Made by a program: the position numbers and the translations under genes. From Acanthornis magna (taxonomy: Eukaryota; Chordata; Aves; Passeriformes; Acanthizidae): a DNA stretch of 64,000 nt. Numbering within the stretch: position 1 is the stretch's first letter; each line of letters starts with the position of its first letter. The stretch spans positions 4,871,501 through 4,935,500 of the forward strand of contig JAWUZG010000018.1 in assembly GCA_036785705.1 (NCBI GenBank), written 5' to 3'. The notes beneath the pieces were generated by a model. The model was not told the origin of the DNA. It saw only the letters and a program-made list of their open reading frames with translations, and ran no database searches. Of this stretch, positions 26,791 through 39,092 are shown piece after piece.

Positions 26791-29700
26791 ACAGGCAAAT
26801 AGCACCTTTGAGCCTGCCCCTCCCTGTTACCCTGCTGTGGCACTGAATGTGTATTGTCTTGAATAAAGAGAGGCAATTTGGCCACGAGATTCTGTCTGGC
26901 ACTTATTTGTTCATAATGGAACAATAACAAACCTGTGCTAAGGTGACTCGAATGGATCCCTGTCAACACAGCATACTGTTGGCCACAGAACAGAGGTTTT
27001 CCCTATGAGAAAACCCTCACAAATTAAAAGGTGTTTTCCAGGTAAATGCCACTGGCTTACTGAATGACTCACTCTGTGAAGAGCAAACACAACAGAGAGG
27101 ACTTTTCATTTATCTGCCTTCTACAATGCAATATCAAAATAAAAAGGCAAAATAATAGTAGAATGTGTTTTTAACTAAATTATGAGAGATGCCACACAGT
27201 GGTGACCTGCAGGAAATGTAATCTTTCCTCATTCTACAAGGCTTTTACAGCTTTTTACATGAAATACAAGAGAAAGATATAAAACCATGAGTAATGTGTA
27301 GCTAGTAAGAGCTAAGAAAAGCATCGCAAAAGTATGCAATGTCAGTGATAGAAACCATTACAATGAGCCCTTCTTATATATCTGAAGCCAGATGTTGTTC
27401 CAAATTACATCACTGTAAATCCAGAATAGTTCCACTGAAGCCAATGAATCTACTCCAGATGAGAGAAGAATTTTGTCTGCAATCTATTCACTTCAGATCA
27501 GTTTATATCCATATGTCCATAGTTTACTGTAGCATTTTTTTTTTATGAAGAAGTTACCTGACATAATCCAGTGATCTCCAGGACAGTGTTTGTCTGAAAA
27601 AACAAGCTCCTCTAACAGGTGAGTTTCTGCCTATCAAATTGATGAAAGTTCATTGACTGAAATCAACAAAGCTCCTCTTGAAGGGTGAAGAACAGTAAAT
27701 CATCTCTTCACAAATATAGTGGCCTGAAACAAGAATCCAGAATTCACTGTTTAAAAGGGTGTCCTGTTGACCGTAGCTGTCAAAGCACAGCAGAAATTAC
27801 AGAAGTTAGTGGCATGTCACAACCCTCTGCCTTGCACATGCTGTGTATTTAGATCTACAAAGGGAGTGCAATTGCCGCAGATCTGCTCTGTAAGTGCAGG
27901 TGCATGAATGATGGGCAATGGCAGGACTTTGTAGATGCCAGGGCTCCCTTCCTTGCCAATTTTGTGGCACAGCAGAAATTCATAATTCAGGCAACTTCAG
28001 AATGCATTGCATCTAGAGAAAGTAACAAGAAATATGATACAGATTACAGAAAATTAACTACTTTTCAAGTGTATCTTGAACATTCCTGGCAGGGAGTGAA
28101 GGCATGTTTGGTGTATGTGAACAAAATTATTTTCTCCCTGATTTACTCATAGATAGACACCACATTGCAGAAAGTAATTTTCTTTTCATTAATGCAGCAG
28201 GTGAGACAGTTTAGTAGGAGCAGAGATATAGTAGGGGGATTAAGTGCACCTTTCTCTCCTGCATGATTGATTAATAATCAGATGTCTCCAAAGGGTTAAG
28301 GGCTTGTCAATAGAATGCAAAAACTGGAGTGGTGTTTTTTATCTATTTCTTGAGGGAGTTCAGACTTCTGATTCAAGATGAGGTGCAGCTTTTATCCACT
28401 CAAAACATCAGCTCGTCTTGAGACTACACATATGTAATTTAGCAAGAGTCACGTTTTGTAAGACCCAGATTAATAAATGTTTTCACCTAAGAATGCAGGT
28501 ATTTGCATGGAAATGCTTGAATATGTGCCTGGGAAGTGGAAAATGTATAAAATTTCTTAAATCTCTGGAGGGAATTTGAATTCACAAAGACAAGTGGCCA
28601 TGCCAGCCCATGTTCATCCTCCCAGTCCTGTTTAACCATCATGGTTAAACCTCTACCCCCTTCATTGATGGTGTTTTTAAGGTACCCCAAATGTAAGGCA
28701 GCTCTCACTAAACCAAGAGAAGACTAAGTGGGAATAATTGTTTCTACCATACGGTGGCAGGGACCTAATGTGGAAGAGGAATATCAGATATTTTGTTCTC
28801 TTGCCCTTGGTCTTCGGTCCTTTGGTGGTTTTCCAGCTGCTCTGAAATGCTGGCTACATATTAGAGCTGTAAATGGGAATAATCCTGGGAGTAGAGCCCA
28901 GTTCCATCTTTCCAGCTGAGTACCAAAGCCATGAGTCTGTGCAGTCCAGTTCCCTTTAGCTTGCCCTCCTGCTGATGCTTTGACTTTTGCACACCAGAGA
29001 AAACAATGGCTTTACTTCAGTAGGAAGGCTAACAGGGACTGTCCTGCCACCCAGCCCAGACAATCACCTGGGAATTTGCCTCTTTCTGTCAAAAACCAGA
29101 CTTGGACTTCCTCAGGGTAAGAAGATTCTTGATGTTTAATTTGTCACTCCATGGACTAGAACTGTTTGGTGAAGGTAAGCTTTTCTAGAGAGGTTTCCAA
29201 GGGAATGTGCCCACAGCTGTTGCCTTTGGCACTGACCTCAGTGCTGGCCATGTGTGAATTTGCTCAGGATATGCCAAACCTCATATCCCTTCCAGGACAC
29301 AGGTCCTTATACAACAAGAGCCAACACCTTGGGTTCTGTGCCATGAAATCCCCCACACCTCCCCATCTCTGGTCGCTAACACCTGCCTGTACAGACTCAA
29401 ACACGTGTTTCCACAGGGGCTCCCAGGTCTGACCAACTGAGGTATTTGCTGCTCGAACGTGGAAGTGTCAAGCAAAGCTAAGCATTTCTGGGATTAAGAG
29501 CTGCTAAAGATGTTCAGTTCAGTTGCTCTCTGAGGACCTGCACGGCACAGAAATGGTGCTGTGGAAGCCTCCAGGGTGCACTTTCAGGTGGACTGCTGAC
29601 TTGTGAGCTGCAAGTACAAACCCCGTGCTGACATTCTCTGAGCAACTACCAATCACCTCCTGCTCCTTGATTTTCATGGGCAGAAAGCTAAAAACTACAG

Positions 29701-32139
29701 CCCAGGTGGGAGCTTTGGTGCACATTGGCAGTTAAGAGTCAGAGAAGGAGGGCTCCCATTCCAGCTGACTTCTGAGTATTTAAACAGCAGTTAAAGAGAG
29801 TTACTGGGTCCATTTCCCTGGTGGTATTAGGTAGAGATTGTTCCTCTGATCTCTGAATGCCAAGATGATTGTCTAAGTGGAATTTTCTGCAAGAGATCCA
29901 TCTTTATTACAGTACTATAATATGAAATGGAATTCACAGAGTGTTTGGCACAACTGTCGATATTATCTTAAGTGTGGGCTATTACTTTTCCTTTCCCCAG
30001 TTTTGTGGTTTGCAAGGCTCACGGTCAATTTATCTCCCTGCAGAGAAGAGATAATTCCCTTTGATTTGAAGGGAGTTATATATGACACATACATGAGAAC
30101 AGAAACTTCACATTTCCTTTTAAAAACAAGCAAATAAAGGCTGAACAGGGGGTTCAATTTTACACTGAAAATTAACTGAATTGTGGAGTTGTTCAACAGA
30201 GAATTAGACAACACTTCCAAAACTGTGATAAACAATGCTTTTTAGCAGTTCTATTATACTGAAAATTGCAGGATTCTTAAAAACTCGCATACAAAACAGT
30301 CTGTGCAATTCTCTGCTTTGTTCTGCAAAGTTGTGCTGTTGAACTTCTTCTTTTGGTCCAGACATGGCAACAACAATGTTCAGTGGTAAAAAACAATATT
30401 GAAAGCTGCTGTTGAAACTGGATCTCCTCACAGTGTTGATTCCAGCTGATATTATGGTGGGGCCCTGCAACACTGCCACTGAGCAACCTCTCTCTGTTGA
30501 GATTTTCATCAGTTTTACATGCTGTAAATTTCAGCTTCAAACTGATTTTCATCTTTGTCAGAACAGTGATTTTTTACCCACCAGGTTACTAAGTAGAGGG
30601 AATAAGGATAAATGAAATTACCTCCTTCCGACTCTGTAAATGTCCTTTAAGAAAAAACAAAAAGAATGAACATAATGCATGAGTCACACAGAGCCTGATG
30701 TAACCACCAGCGACAGCCGAAACACATATGCTCTATTACATGAAACTGTTAAATAGCAGGAGAAAGGTCCAAATTTTTAGGAGTTATGAAAGTTAGAGAA
30801 ACAAGAAAGTCCTTCAGGGAAGAACTTCTAAATATTTGAAGGGTGTAATAAAAACAAGAATGGTGAAAGAGAAAGCAAGAGAATGAGCACATGTTTTTGC
30901 AGCACATTGAAATTTCTCTTTCTTTTAGGGGATATTTTATATTTTTTACTATTTTCTATCCATAAGCAATTTAGCATAGTGTTTGTTTGGCTAAATACTT
31001 CACTGCACATATACTTCAAGGTTACCTTTCCCTATGTATTACCTGCTTCACGAAAAAAATAACCATTGACCTTGTGGCTGAAGGCAAGGGTGAAAAATCC
31101 CTACATGTAGATTAAAAAATATCTAGCACACTAAGGTCAAGTGTTTTAAGTAATTTATTCACATTTCAAAGCAAAATCTGTTATGTTTTCTTTCAGACAT
31201 TTGTGCATAGCTATATATATAAATTTAAAATGAAATATACGTTGGCTTAAAATTAACACCTTGGCTTTTCAATCAGTGTGACCACAGTAAAGTATTTGAT
31301 GGGGAAATAAGGTCTTTTACCTGATCCTTGGCCACTCTTCTTTCTGCATGTTTTTTAACCTCATAAATGAAAGGTATCTGAGATGCTTATATGAAGTTCA
31401 GTTTAAAACAAGAACACTGATTTTCTTCAGTAAAGATTGTGGATTTTTTTTCTTTCCTAAAGGAAATTTGTGTGGATGAAGTCATGTGGATGACAATCTT
31501 GGCTTTGAGTCTGATTGATGAGGAGTGTAACTGATGTGCACAGCTATGTGCATCTATTTCATGTGCTTTGAGTTTTAAATCTCTTTGGAGAGTGTTATGT
31601 CTGTTGCCTATGAGTGCTCATTCTCTCACTCTTTCTCACAGCAATGTGAATTGTTAATAAATCAGCTGCTAAATTGTGCTCAGTAATATGCAGAATATAT
31701 CCTACACAGGCAAGATCAGTCCAACTTTTGGAGGTGAACTGAAAAGAATATCCGGTTGTTGATCTGTTGGAGCAGCTCTGGAGTGTTCAAACACAGGGAA
31801 CTACTGTCATTTCAGGCACGGAAATTTCCAGTGGGGTAGGCTGGCTGCTCTGCTGCTATCTTGTGTCAGATAACTCAAAGCATCCAGCAATGCTCTAGGT
31901 GCATGTGCTTGGTAAATCCTGCACTTAAGCATCTTTAAGTCAGTCCTGACTTGGACTAAGACATGGAAAATGGAATCAGATGGTGGCTGGGAAGTTGTGA
32001 ATCATCCCTTGGTGTGGTGATGGTGTGACCATCCAGGTCAACAGATGCATACACAAAAGGCCTTTTTCCATCCTTGTTGGACAATGACTGGGAAGAGGAT
32101 TTTCTCTTCCTATCTTGTGCACTGCATGAAACATTTAAA

Positions 32140-32500
32140 AGTATAGAACAAAGCAGAATAGTCTATTTCTGTTGGAAGAGATCTGAAACGATGAGCTAGT
32201 TCCTCTGCCTGACCTATTCAGGGCTGACCTGAGGGTAAAGCTTTTTGTTAAAGGCTTTGTCCAAATGCCTCTTAAGCACTCACAGGCCTGGGGCATTGAC
32301 CACCTCCCTAAGAAGCCTGTTGCAATGTTTGATAAGCCTCTCAGTATAAAACTTTCCTACTGTCCAGCCTAAACTTTCCCTGGTGCAGCTTTGAGCTGCC
32401 ACATGTCCTGTCACTGGATACCAGAGACTGGAGAAGAGATTGGTGCCTCCCTCTCTGCTGTCCCTGCTACAGAGAGCAATGAGGTCACCCTCCAAATTGT
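32140..32500 (-). mobile_element. CR1 LINE fragment, 3' end, minus strand
   Basis: The plus strand carries a CR1 3' region in reverse complement. Recognisable pieces in order are GTTGGAAGAGATCT, TTGTCCAAATGCCTCTTAAG, ACCACCTCCCTAAGAAGCCT, 'cagcctaaactttccctggtgcagctt', CCTGTCACTGGATACCAGAG and GCAATGAGGTC. It is 5'-truncated at about 32,500 and well diverged. The outer (3') boundary is blurred because the terminal hexamer-type repeats are degraded. Confidence 0.9.
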
Positions 32501-33110
32501 TAGCGTTTTTCTGGTGCTTGGCCTAGTGAACATGTTACTACAAAGAATCTCCCACAATCTTTTCATACTAAGGGTGTCCAAAAAGCATTGTATTGTGTTT
32601 TGGGAATTTTCCATAAAAGGATTTCAAGTAAGGGAATGTAAACAGAATTTATTATGAAATGATAGCTCCAAAGGGAATAGCTGTGAACAGACTGGAAGAG
32701 AATTTATGTATGTGACATTGTCTGTGCATAACTGGCGCATACTGTAATAATCATTATTTGAATTATTCTTTTCCTTTCTACTCGACAGGCCTATCCATTA
32801 TGAAAATTGTTATTGTTTCAATGAGAATACAAGTTGTTCTGAGTTTTTGGAAGCAGATTATAACTATTGTTGCCAGCTCCTAAAATGCCTGTTGGGCATT
32901 GCTATTTTATTCAGTAAATGAAGAGTTTAAAACAATAATTGTTATTTGTTAGAATGAATATACTTGAATCAGTTCTTGTCCCGATAGTGTAAGGCCTTTC
33001 AGTCAACATTTTCTGTTTCTAGCTGCTACCGACATTTGCCAGCTGAAAATGTTTTAGCAGTCAGGATATGAAAATGAGAGATGTCATAAATTAGTGATGA
33101 GGGAATAGTT
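32501..33110. other. unique noncoding spacer between CR1 fragments
   Basis: AT-rich sequence between two minus-strand CR1 pieces. No repeat similarity, open frame or RNA structure is recognised. Confidence 0.6.
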
Positions 33111-33230
33111 CATAGAAATCATAAAAATGATAGAGTGGTTTGGGTTGGTAGGGACCTTAGAGATGATCTTATCCCAGCCCCCTGCCATGGGCAGGGACAC
33201 CTTCCACTAGACCTGGTTGCTAAAAGCACC
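33111..33230 (-). mobile_element. CR1 LINE 3' terminal fragment, minus strand
   Basis: Begins with CATAGAAATCATAAAAATGA, a decayed version of the tandem that ends CR1, then GAGTGGTTTGGGTTGG, GGGACCTTAGAGATGATCTT, 'cccctgccatgggcagggacaccttccactag' and a GGTTGCTAAAAGCACC segment. This is a widespread avian CR1 3' end in reverse. It is about 120 bases long, 5'-truncated. Confidence 0.92.
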
Positions 33231-33685
33231 AGAAGTAGTTAATTTTGAGCTATTATTTTTGCCATCTGTAAGGAACAAATGTGGGATTTGTAACAACCAA
33301 AACCACCAGTACTGAAATTAAATTCCAGGCTCTTTTAAGTAGGCCAGGCTCCTCTGCAGCTGAGGCATACTGAGTTGCTGGTAATGGATACTACTGAAGA
33401 CATTACTGTAGGTGGTATCAGCTGTATTACCTCTGGATTACCTGTGCTGTGCGTGCCCAGCTCTCACTGGTGTTGGTGGGAACTACGTAGCACAATATCT
33501 TCGAGTATTTTGGCACTTAGGGTTTTCCACTCGAGCCTGGAAGCTGTTTGGGCAGAGCTCTTGCCATCATCTAAGGAAGCTTCTTACATAGGAAGTGAGA
33601 CTTGCCAGACCTTTGAAGTCTTTTCGTTTTTAAAGACAGCAAAATATTTCTTCAATGAAGTCATTCAAGGGGGCTTCTACCTTCA

Positions 33686-33739
33686 TCTCTTCTCTTCTCT
33701 TCTCTTCTCTTCTCTTCTCTTCTCTTCTCTTCTCTTCTC
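33686..33739. repeat. (TCTCT)n pentanucleotide microsatellite
   Basis: Ten perfect TCTCT units plus a partial one. It is continued by an imperfect pyrimidine-rich tail (TTTCC/TTTCT units) to about 33,782. The plus-strand frame 33,375-33,794 reads through it and owes part of its length to the repeat. Perfect homogeneity suggests recent expansion, so length is likely to vary between individuals. Confidence 0.95.
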
Positions 33740-33968
33740 CATTTTTCCTTTCTTTTCCTTTCTTTTCTCATTTCTTTCTTTCACGAATAAGTGAGCCATT
33801 CCAACAGAATTAATGGAAATTAATTGCACATGGTGTTAAACTGGAGGAGGCCAGCTCAAAGAATTTCCATTTTTAGTTTAAAGAAACCAACCTTCCAATC
33901 ACTGTAGCTGGACCTCACTGCACTTGAAGTTCAGTTTCATAACTGTCTGATAACACTCAACCTGAAAA

Positions 33969-34013
33969 CTGAAGAAGAGGAGGGAATAAAGAGAGAATAA
34001 AGAAGAGGGAAAC
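33969..34013. repeat. purine-rich tract
   Basis: Almost pure A/G sequence with AAGAAGAGGAGGG and repeated GAGAATAAAGA-type units. It lies shortly downstream of the pyrimidine array at 33.7 kb, on the opposite base asymmetry. Confidence 0.6.
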
Positions 34014-34061
34014 AGACTTTTCTCAGTGGTATCTAGTGTAGCAAGGAACACAAACTGAAAC

Positions 34062-34132
34062 ACATTTAAATTTAATTTTTAAATTTAATTTTAAACGTGT
34101 TTTCAATTCAAAATTAAATTTCATTTAAATGT
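34062..34132. repeat. imperfect inverted repeat (hairpin-forming)
   Basis: The left arm, 34,062-34,079, starts ACATTTAAATTTAATTTT. The right arm, 34,110-34,132, is close to its reverse complement with a short insertion. The centre carries a second copy of the AAATTTAATTTTAAA unit. A run of A follows the right arm, and a plus-strand CR1 fragment begins about 15 bases later. It could form a hairpin, or be the remnant of a small terminal-inverted-repeat element, or be chance in very AT-rich DNA. Confidence 0.65.
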
Positions 34133-34147
34133 AAAAAAAAAATGGCC

Positions 34148-34322
34148 AAACACTGTCACAGGTTGCCCAGAGTGGTTGTGGAGTCCCTCTCCTTGGACAT
34201 ATTCAAAACCTGACTGGACATGGTCCAGGGCAACCTGCCATAGTTATCCCTGCTTTGAGGAGGGTTCTTGGATTAGATGATCTCCAGAGGCCCCTGACAA
34301 GCTCAGCCATTGTGTGACTCAA
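34148..34322 (+). mobile_element. CR1 LINE 3' end fragment, plus strand
   Basis: This is the only CR1 piece in the window with its sense strand on plus. Recognisable segments are CACAGGTTGCCCAGAGTGG, 'tggagtccctctccttggaca', TTCAAAACCTGACTGGACAT, CCCTGCTTTGAGGAGGGTTC, TTGGATTAGATGATCTCCAG, and the closing GCCATTGTGTGACTC, equivalent to the CR1 3' end. It is 5'-truncated and diverged, with no coding capacity. Confidence 0.93.
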
Positions 34323-36039
34323 TGTGCCATGGAACAGTTTTGAAATCCTACCTGGGATTAACCTAAGTTCATTTTCTTCTGTATGTATGCCGCTATTTTA
34401 TCTTATTTTTCTTTCCTCCTGCAAGTGGGAGCAGCAAAATACCTGTCCTTAGTGTCAAACGAAATGAATCTTAGGGATGCAAAATGGATTTCTGGTCACT
34501 CTTTGAATATCTTCTAGGATGAAGACAGAGCAAAAGTCATTCTGCAGAACACTGTTTCTGATGTAAAGAGACTATGAATGAAAATAAATATTTTCCTTTA
34601 TTTATGATTGTCAGGCTATAACCAATTTTAAGATTTTTTTTAAAAGAGCACCACCTCAAATATATCCATGTGCACATGGACATGTTTTTTTACCTCTTCA
34701 CACTCATAGAGTTCTACTTCATAAATGCTCCTTTTATCTAGTTAAAGATCAGTGGAATCGTGTTTGTCAAGGGCAGGGATAACACCATCCAACATGCATA
34801 ACCACTGCTCAGACCACAATATTTCCTTGCATGTGTGTACTGCAATTAGTCTTTATTTTTTTGTTTTGCTTTTTGAGGGTTGGAAATTGTTTGTTTTAGG
34901 AGTGTTTTTCACATCCTGTATTTTTGTGCAAATGTTTTCCATAATCCAGTTAAAATATTTTGTCTTGTACTGAATATATAAAAAGTATCTTTTGCCTTAA
35001 TATATTTTGTTAGTTACCAGTTAAGTATACCAACAACAAAAAATAAATACAGAGTGTGTCATTAAGCTACTTTGAAACAGAAGTATGGAAATTAATGTAT
35101 TTATAAATTTCTTTTAAAAGAAGATTTCAACAGTATTTCTAAGTCAAGGCAAGTTTTCCTCCCTGTACTTTGAAGTCAGAAAACTAGCTGTTAAAAATGT
35201 AAGCATCATAAAATCATAATAGGAAAAATGTTTTTCATAGAAGAAAGGTTGTTTAAGTTTTTCAAATCAACTGGATGAAAGCAAGAAACCAGGGATTTAT
35301 AGTCTGGTATCACAATTTTATCTGATGGGTTTTTACTACTAAAAATAGGATAAGTGTACTTTATAAGTTGCGTTTAATTCCACTGCACCGTATTACCCTT
35401 AAAGCTCCACACAGATTGCACTGAAGCAGGAACTGAGATAGAATATGTCAGGAAAATATCAGGGGAAATTCATTCCTTTGTTGTTATTGGTATCAGCTGC
35501 CGGCAGTGTGAAATCCTCAGGGGAAGATGTACCCTCAAGGTCTCCTGCTGTATTATTATACACAACATACAGGTACATTAGTCACACTGTCTTTCTTCCA
35601 CACACACCGTGTGGTATTCGAATACCAATTAGCATTCTACATTAAACAGGGAGCATCCTGGGGCTGCCTGTATTTAATTATTTTAGTGTGCCATTCTGTC
35701 TGATTATATATCTAGCTGTTCAATTTACCTTGTGACATATTCTGTATGAAATGGTTTAGTGAAGGTGATCTTCAAATTAAACACCATCCCTGTGGGTAGC
35801 AGTGCTGTAATGTGAATGACAGAAGCAGACATCATCATCTCCTACGTGACCCTCCTCTTACAGCAGCCGCACTTCTGAGTACTTACACTTTCCCTGTGTT
35901 GTTTCTGTGTTTCTCTGCTCAAGTGTCCTCCCTGGGTATTTGATCCTTTGGAGTCTTCCAGTTTTTCTTTTCCTGCTTTTGAAACCCAAGCTGCACGTAG
36001 CAATAGAGCCTTGTATTGTACCACAGGCAGTGCCTCTCT

Positions 36040-36420
36040 TCAGATCAGTTTAGTACCTCTAAAACTTCATCACAGGCTTCAGATTTATCATGGTCAAATT
36101 CATTACAGATAGACCAGGTTTCGGCAACCTCTAGTCTTGCCCTTGTGCTGGGGCTGTAGAACCTGTGACACACCACAGGTATGTCAGAGTTACTGCTGCA
36201 GATGGGCATGTGGAGAAAATAACACTGAGAAAGCAAACGAGGAAAGGTTTGTGGAACACAACCGCGGGGAGGTTGAATTATGCTGCCCTTGCTTAGAAGA
36301 AAGAAATGCAATATTTAATTAGAGATAATAACAACATTAATCTAATAAATGCATTTCCCTAATGAACCTCTGCATGTAGCTTGAAAAAATTCTCAACAGC
36401 TGGCAGCGGAAAATGCCAGT
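36040..36420. promoter_or_regulatory. candidate conserved noncoding element
   Basis: Complex sequence containing an AACCGCGGGG segment near 36,261 (two CpGs) followed by a homeodomain-rich AT stretch around 36,310-36,360 (TTTAATTAGAG, AACATTAATCTAATAAATGC). Such pairing of GC-rich and TAAT-rich sequence is common in developmental enhancers. Constraint is not shown here. Confidence 0.22.
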
Positions 36421-37781
36421 GCTCAGTAGCACCTCTGAAAAATGGTCCTTAAGGGCATGTCTCCATCAATGTCAGACTTACTGAGTCTGTGCTCAGAACA
36501 AGCTGGACTTGGTGCAGCAGCAGCTTAGGCAGCAGCATCACCAGCCCTCACTGTGGTGGGGGACCAAGGGGATTACAGAGGATGGGTCTGTGTTGGCCTC
36601 CCCTGAGCCATCCAGACTCACCTCCAGGGCCTCAGGGATGCTTTCCCGTCAGGACATTTCTCCAGTTCATCCAAATCTGTGGGAACATTATGATTCTAAC
36701 AAAACTTGCTTTCGTTTCTTTCTTCCACCTTTCTGAAATCAGCTGTCCTCTTCTTTCTCTGGCAGCCTGGTTATAGAGCTAGAGGTCTCAGAGTCCCAAA
36801 TTTCCAAAGTCTGGCAACTGCGAGCATCAAGAAGTACCTCTTATATTTCATGGGGAATGTAACCAGAAATGATATTGTGTGGATCCCTGAGGGAATTCCT
36901 GGTCAACACAAGCTTGTACACAATTTTTGTCTGGTTTTTAGTTTAAGAGTGAAACATTTATTGCAAGGAAGAATATTTTTTGTTTCTTTTTGTTAAAATA
37001 GAATATTATAGAATGTGACTACCATAATAGAAAATAGTTTTTATTCCCTTATCCTCTCCATCACTCACACCTACACACAGAGTTTAGAAAGAATATTTTT
37101 TCACATTCTTAAATGTGTTTGTAGAGGTAAAATTATCTTCCCAGCCTAACCCCAAAGGCCACAGACATGACTCTCAGTACTGGTCCTCTGTGGCTGGTTT
37201 GATGGTTTATACTGATTCTGTCCTGGAGGTGACATTGAAGCTCCTCTCAATGAGGCAGAAGTGGGACATGCAGCAATTTTACAGCATTGAATACATGGTT
37301 TAAGAAAGTGAGTTCTGACAGGCTGAGATTGGGTGTGCACTCAGGTCCACTGTTTTCTTCTGGCAAAACACTTCCTTTACAACCAAAGCAGACACTGAAC
37401 AAACCAAGTACTCATGCCATGGAGAGTAGAGCTGCAGTGGCACACATTTCTGTTGGAACCCTAAACATCTCATGGTTAGAGGTGAGGTAAGGATGTCTTT
37501 AGTCAGCACTGTTGAAAAAGAAGGAAGCACTGAGAAGTGCCCACAGACTAATCTCATCAGGTAGTTTTTTGGTTTCCATTTCTTATAAAAGCAAAATCCC
37601 TATTACTTAAAAATTGAGAATATAATCAAAACTTCCTTTTCCCCCACCATATTGTTCCCTGCTGTTTTTTTCACTTTAAACTTTTGGCATTTTTCCACAA
37701 AAGTGAATTTTTAGTGGCAATTAAAAGAATCCTAATTGCTCTTTTGTGAAGGTTTTTTATAAAAATTGTAGAAAAGAGAAT

Positions 37782-37807
37782 AACAACAACAACAACAACA
37801 ACAACAA
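37782..37807. repeat. (AAC)n microsatellite
   Basis: About 8.7 perfect AAC units, flanked by A-rich sequence on both sides. Confidence 0.95.
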
Positions 37808-39078
37808 TAAAAACTTCACAAACCAAGCTGGACTCACTTTAATTTTTGCAAAATATAAATGCTTTCAAATTTTCTCCCAAAATATTTTCTATGCTTTGGC
37901 CTCTTTTAGTGAGGATAGTCAACTCTGTGACAACACATCACTTAATTCAGGTTAAACCATTCGCAGATTCATACTGTCTCTCTTTTTTGGTACTCCAGCA
38001 GAAAACTGGGATGCAGGAATACAAATAGCTATAGGAAATGCAGTATAGCTACAAATACTTGTTGGCCAACTGCTTGAGATACCTCTGATAAGATACACAC
38101 AGCCTGGTAAAGCCTCCTTCAGCTGATAGCAGGTATTTGTCCTACCAGGATTCATTTGGGGATCAGGAGATTCACCCTGAGCTTTGCCTCAGCCTGAACC
38201 TTCTGGCAATGTTTCTTACTGAAGTTGGAAGACTACTAAAAAATTACTAAAAACTGCATTGAGCAGTTTCTGTCATTAATTTCAAGGCTTTTTTCTGCTC
38301 CTTTGCCCACAGTCTGTCTATATTTGTTTCTACTTCTGAGCCATTTTCTGCACGTTCACCATAGAAACACAATCTCAATATTATTTTGGTTGAACATAAA
38401 ATCCCAGCATAGTTTCAGCACACTTGAAACTGGGACTCTGTTTCCCTGGCTACATAAGCTGAACTAGAACTGAGAGCCGCAAGGAAAGCAATTCAGCAAA
38501 AAGCTCTGAGATTTGAGCAGGACAGAAAGTCCTTTTTCACCTTTTTGACTTTAAGCATTTCTATCACCCTCAGTGCTTTCCCCGTCTTGCCAGGGCATTT
38601 ATATTTTAGAGGTTTTCCCACAGAGTTATTTACTGGGTAATGTCTTCACTGAGAACATTTAACTTTAAGTCATAAATGGCGACTTGTTATTTTTATTATT
38701 CTGTAAAAGCCTTTTGTCCACTTTGTTTAGCATCACGAGCCTTTGCCTACAGTGAATTCCACTAGCACTACAACCAAAGTATCACAGCCAACAACTCACA
38801 TTATACATGAGCCTTGGATAAGGCTGTGGACTAAGCCATGCAAAGAATCAGTGAGTGGTGTTCTTTCCTCCCTTGCTTGCCAGCATTATTTAAAAGTGAT
38901 GCCAGAGCATTTTTAACTTAAACCCTATAAATATAGCTCTTTGAACATGTTCTGTTGTTGATTTAAAATTTTAACATTTAATTTAGCTTCCCATTAAAAC
39001 AAAATCTCAGGCTCCTCTGAAATGTAACATGCTCTGAGGCAGCTTTCCATTGTGAGGGAGAGTAACAGCAAAATGAGA

Positions 39079-39092
39079 TTTTTTTTTTTTTT
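39079..39092. repeat. poly-T tract
   Basis: Run of 14 T preceded by AAAATGAGA. Simple repeat. Confidence 0.85.

Larger units (their letters stand above)
22612..32139. other. noncoding block without recognised genes or CR1
   Basis: Nearly 10 kb without a recognised interspersed repeat, which is notable next to the CR1-bearing DNA on either side. Short overlapping frames occur at 23,927-24,267 and 24,899-25,274; they overlap in several frames on both strands and none is familiar. Sub-blocks listed separately are possible regulatory elements. A plus-strand splice-like pair near 29,116-29,174 was considered and rejected. The rest is AT-rich unique DNA. Confidence 0.6.

Noticed and set aside
29116..29174. 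Plus-strand exon-like segment between CTTCCTCAG and GTAAGC
   Set aside because: Good-looking sites, but 59 nt long and without neighbours or recognised peptide. It shows that splice-like pairs arise by chance in this window and tempers the two minus-strand candidates.
33375..33794. 139-codon plus-strand frame
   Set aside because: It starts only at TTG and its end is lengthened by the TCTCT microsatellite, which cannot encounter a stop in this phase.
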